A program made the position numbers and the translations under genes. The notes under the pieces are model-generated. The model made no database searches and was not told where the DNA came from. It saw nothing but the letters and a program-made list of their open reading frames with translations. 64,000 bases of DNA from Variovorax sp. MHTC-1. GTDB taxonomy: Bacteria; Pseudomonadota; Gammaproteobacteria; Burkholderiales; Burkholderiaceae_C. Positions 62,087 to 64,000 of this stretch are shown piece by piece (position 1 is the stretch's first letter; every line of letters begins with the position of its first letter). The stretch spans positions 372,001 to 436,000 of the forward strand of contig NZ_RWKI01000003.1 of the NCBI RefSeq assembly GCF_003984645.1, read 5' to 3'.

Positions 62087-62149
62087 ATGACACCGCGAAC
62101 TACGCCGCAAGCAACGAGCGGCCTTTTCCTTGAAGGAAGAGGCCGGTAG
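62087..62149 (+). CDS. Candidate threonine-rich leader peptide of thrS
   Basis: A 20-codon ORF, beginning [10 protein letters not shown], has four threonine codons (ACA, ACT, ACG, ACG) in its first ten. AAAGG lies 10 bases before the ATG. Its stop TAG (62147-62149) touches the sequence GGCCGCGC (62149-62156), which can pair with the left arm of the terminator at 62188. A strong hairpin (62119-62145) overlaps its second half. This is the arrangement of a ribosome-stalling leader: low charged tRNA-Thr would hold the ribosome upstream and free the antiterminator arm. Inferred from sequence only. Confidence 0.55.
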   Translation: MTPRTTPQATSGLFLEGRGR

Positions 62150-62156
62150 GCCGCGC
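62149..62156 (+). promoter_or_regulatory. Candidate antiterminator arm in the thrS leader
   Basis: GGCCGCGC can form eight pairs (one G-U) with GCGCGGTC at 62191-62198, the left half of the thrS terminator stem. A ribosome that completes the leader peptide would cover it; one stalled at the threonine codons would leave it free. A small hairpin GCTGG-AAGCAT-CCAGC (62159-62174) lies between the pairing partners. Confidence 0.5.
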
Positions 62157-62176
62157 ACGCTGGAAGCATCCAGCAC

Positions 62177-62242
62177 ATGATCAAGCCAAAGCGCGGTCCC
62201 GGACCGCGCTTTTTTGTTTTCTCGCCGAGGTTTCTTCCATGA
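62177..62242 (+). CDS. Possible second short ORF overlapping the thrS start
   Basis: An ATG at 62177 opens a 21-codon frame ([20 protein letters not shown]...) that runs through the terminator hairpin and ends in a TGA overlapping the thrS ATG by 3 bases. It could couple translation to thrS when transcription continues. No good ribosome site precedes it, and the proline/arginine content largely reflects the hairpin, so chance is likely. Confidence 0.2.
   Translation: MIKPKRGPGPRFFVFSPRFLP
62188..62215 (+). terminator. Attenuator-type terminator immediately before thrS
   Basis: AAAGCGCGGTCC (62188-62199) pairs perfectly with GGACCGCGCTTT (62201-62212), and the T-run extends to 62215. It ends only 24 bases before the thrS start codon and is not needed to stop aceA, which has its own terminator 170 bp upstream. 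That position points to conditional control of thrS. Confidence 0.85.
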
Positions 62243-64000
62243 TCCAGATCACGCTCCCCGACAACTCGCGCCGCGAGTTTCCCGGCCCGGTTTCGGTGGC
62301 CGACGTTGCCAAGTCCATCGGCCCCGGCCTTGCCAAGATGACCGTCGCCGGCAAGGTTGACGGCCAGCTGGTCGACGCCAGCGACCTGATCGACCGCGAC
62401 GCCAAGCTGCAGATCATCACGCCCAAGGACGACGAGGGGCTGGAGATCATCCGGCACTCGACGGCCCACCTGGTAGGCCACGCGGTGAAGCAGCTCTACC
62501 CAACGGCGAGGATGGTGATCGGCCCCGTGATCGAGGAGGGCTTCTACTACGACATCGCCTACGAGCGCCCCTTCACGCCCGAGGACATGGAAGCGATCGA
62601 GGCGCGCATGCGCGAGCTGATTGCGCAGGACTACGACGTGGTCAAGAAGATGACGCCGCGCGACGAGGTCATCGAGGTGTTCAAGTCCCGCGGCGAGGAC
62701 TACAAGCTGCGGCTGGTGGAAGACATGCCCGACGAGAAGGCGATGGGCCTGTACTACCACCAGGAATACGTCGACATGTGCCGCGGCCCGCACGTGCCGA
62801 ACACGCGCTTCCTCAAGGTCTTCAAGCTCACGAAGCTGGCCGGCGCGTACTGGCGCGGCGATGCCAAGAACGAGCAGCTGCAGCGCGTCTATGGCACGGC
62901 CTGGGCCGACAAGAAGCAGTTGGACCAGTACATCCAGCGCATCGAGGAAGCCGAAAAGCGCGACCACCGACGGCTGGGCAAGGAACTGGACCTGTTCCAC
63001 ATCGACGAGGTGGCGCCCGGCGTGGTGTTCTGGCATCCCAAGGGCTGGGCGATCTGGCAGCAGGTCGAGCAGTACATGCGCAAGGTGTACCGCGACACCG
63101 GCTACCAGGAAGTCAAGGGGCCGCAGATCCTCGACAAGAGCCTGTGGGAGAAAACGGGCCACTGGCAGAACTACCGCGAGAACATGTTCACGACGGAATC
63201 GGAAAAGCGCGACTACGCGCTCAAGCCGATGAACTGCCCGGGCCATGTGCTGATCTTCAAATCCGATCTGCGCAGCTACCGCGACCTGCCGTTGCGCTAC
63301 GGCGAGTTCGGCCAGTGCCATCGCAACGAGCCCTCGGGCGGCTTGCACGGGATCATGCGGGTGCGGGGATTCACGCAGGACGACGGCCACATCTTCTGCA
63401 CCGAAGACCAGATTCTCGAGGAATGCGTGGCCTACACGGGGCAATTGCTCAAGGTCTATGCCGATTTCGGCTTCACCGAGATCCTCTACAAGGTCGCGAC
63501 GCGGCCCGACAACCGCATCGGCTCCGACGAACTCTGGGACAAGGCCGAGCATGCGCTGATGGAGGCACTGCGCCGATCGGGCGTGGAGTTCGTCATCTCA
63601 CCCGGCGAAGGCGCCTTCTACGGGCCGAAGATCGAATACACGCTGCGAGACGCCATTGGACGCCAGTGGCAGTGCGGCACGATGCAAGTGGACTTCAACA
63701 TGGCCGAGCGCCTGGACGCAGAGTACGTCACCGAGTCCAGCGGCCGTGCACATCCCGTGATGCTGCATCGTGCGATCGTCGGCAGCCTCGAGCGGTTCAT
63801 CGGCATGCTGATCGAACATCACGCCGGCGCGCTGCCCGCCTGGCTGGCTCCGGTACAGGTCGCGGTGCTCAATATCAGCGAGGGGCAGGCCGATTACGCA
63901 TCTCAGGTTGCGAAATCGCTGCAAAATCAAGGGCTTAGAGTTTTGCTCGATCTGCACAACGAGAAGATTACGTATAAAATACGGAAGCATTCGTTGCAAA
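62239..64000 (+). CDS. thrS: Threonyl-tRNA synthetase, 3'-truncated by the window end
   Basis: 587 codons are visible of an expected 635-640. The frame is open to the right edge with no stop. The N-terminal TGS domain begins [20 protein letters not shown]. The editing domain has [17 protein letters not shown] with its HxxxH zinc motif and the later CRGPHVPNT. The catalytic domain has motif 2 ([19 protein letters not shown]), the MNCPGHV cysteine, and motif 3 ([20 protein letters not shown]). The anticodon domain starts near [20 protein letters not shown]. It charges tRNA-Thr. The leader suggests attenuation by threonine supply. Confidence 0.97.
   Translation, partial: MIQITLPDNSRREFPGPVSVADVAKSIGPGLAKMTVAGKVDGQLVDASDLIDRDAKLQIITPKDDEGLEIIRHSTAHLVGHAVKQLYPTARMVIGPVIEEGFYYDIAYERPFTPEDMEAIEARMRELIAQDYDVVKKMTPRDEVIEVFKSRGEDYKLRLVEDMPDEKAMGLYYHQEYVDMCRGPHVPNTRFLKVFKLTKLAGAYWRGDAKNEQLQRVYGTAWADKKQLDQYIQRIEEAEKRDHRRLGKELDLFHIDEVAPGVVFWHPKGWAIWQQVEQYMRKVYRDTGYQEVKGPQILDKSLWEKTGHWQNYRENMFTTESEKRDYALKPMNCPGHVLIFKSDLRSYRDLPLRYGEFGQCHRNEPSGGLHGIMRVRGFTQDDGHIFCTEDQILEECVAYTGQLLKVYADFGFTEILYKVATRPDNRIGSDELWDKAEHALMEALRRSGVEFVISPGEGAFYGPKIEYTLRDAIGRQWQCGTMQVDFNMAERLDAEYVTESSGRAHPVMLHRAIVGSLERFIGMLIEHHAGALPAWLAPVQVAVLNISEGQADYASQVAKSLQNQGLRVLLDLHNEKITYKIRKHSLQ

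Overview
The window is GC-rich, densely packed chromosomal DNA of a betaproteobacterium. It most resembles the order Burkholderiales, family Comamonadaceae (Variovorax-like). This rests on several Bug/TctC receptors, a lysine-rich H1-like protein fused to a SWIB domain, rpsF-priB-rpsR-rplI followed by dnaB, divergent ppsR/ppsA, an FMN riboswitch on a type-II lumazine synthase, and short palindromic GC-rich repeats. I see no tRNA, rRNA, CRISPR array, transposase or prophage. The genus is inferred from general recall, not from a search.

Layout. 1-5.2 kb: iron and peroxide handling on the minus strand (exbD-exbB-tonB, bfd, a small ORF, bfr), facing ahpC-ahpF, which has a near-perfect OxyR box. 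5.2-8.7 kb: the PEP synthase regulator divergent from PEP synthase. 8.8-12.5 kb: an unknown protein, the S6/PriB/S18/L9 operon and the DnaB helicase. 12.5-17.2 kb: a WYL regulator, a GyrI-like protein, a frameshifted EVE-domain gene, a PIN-PhoH ATPase, PrxQ and an Mth938-like protein. 17.3-25 kb: an alanine-type aminotransferase, hom-thrC and molybdenum-cofactor genes (mobB, moeA, moaD, moaE), interrupted by an opposite-strand dapA-like gene. 25-34 kb: an orphan Bug receptor, ClpB, a PEBP protein with two AmmeMemoRadiSam components, a Tat-exported PhoD and ArfB. 34-44 kb: a frameshifted metallophosphoesterase, a SulP transporter, an AraC regulator, MFS and TauE transporters, a 272-bp palindromic element, GAF and GST proteins, the riboswitch-controlled RibH2, an AHSA1/ArsR pair and a YcaQ-like protein. 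43.9-58.4 kb: an 11-gene catabolic operon with a complete TctCBA transporter, divergently flanked by a TetR regulator and a TPP enzyme. 58.4-64 kb: an H1-like SWIB protein, a DMT exporter, a GGCT-like protein, isocitrate lyase and the start of thrS.

Most notable. (1) The thrS leader holds a short ORF rich in threonine codons, an antiterminator arm and a perfect terminator, in the arrangement of classical attenuation. (2) A 272-bp element at 39497-39768 has perfect 28-bp inverted termini and two large internal hairpins, predicting a T-shaped fold. (3) A GC-rich palindromic repeat is read through in frame inside moaE, and a related inverted copy lies just after the gene. (4) The 11-gene operon looks like an uncharacterised sugar or sugar-acid pathway; matched palindromes at its promoter and at the tetR/TPP promoter suggest one regulon. 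Two otherwise good genes (EVE domain and metallophosphoesterase) carry single-base frameshifts that could be real or sequencing errors.
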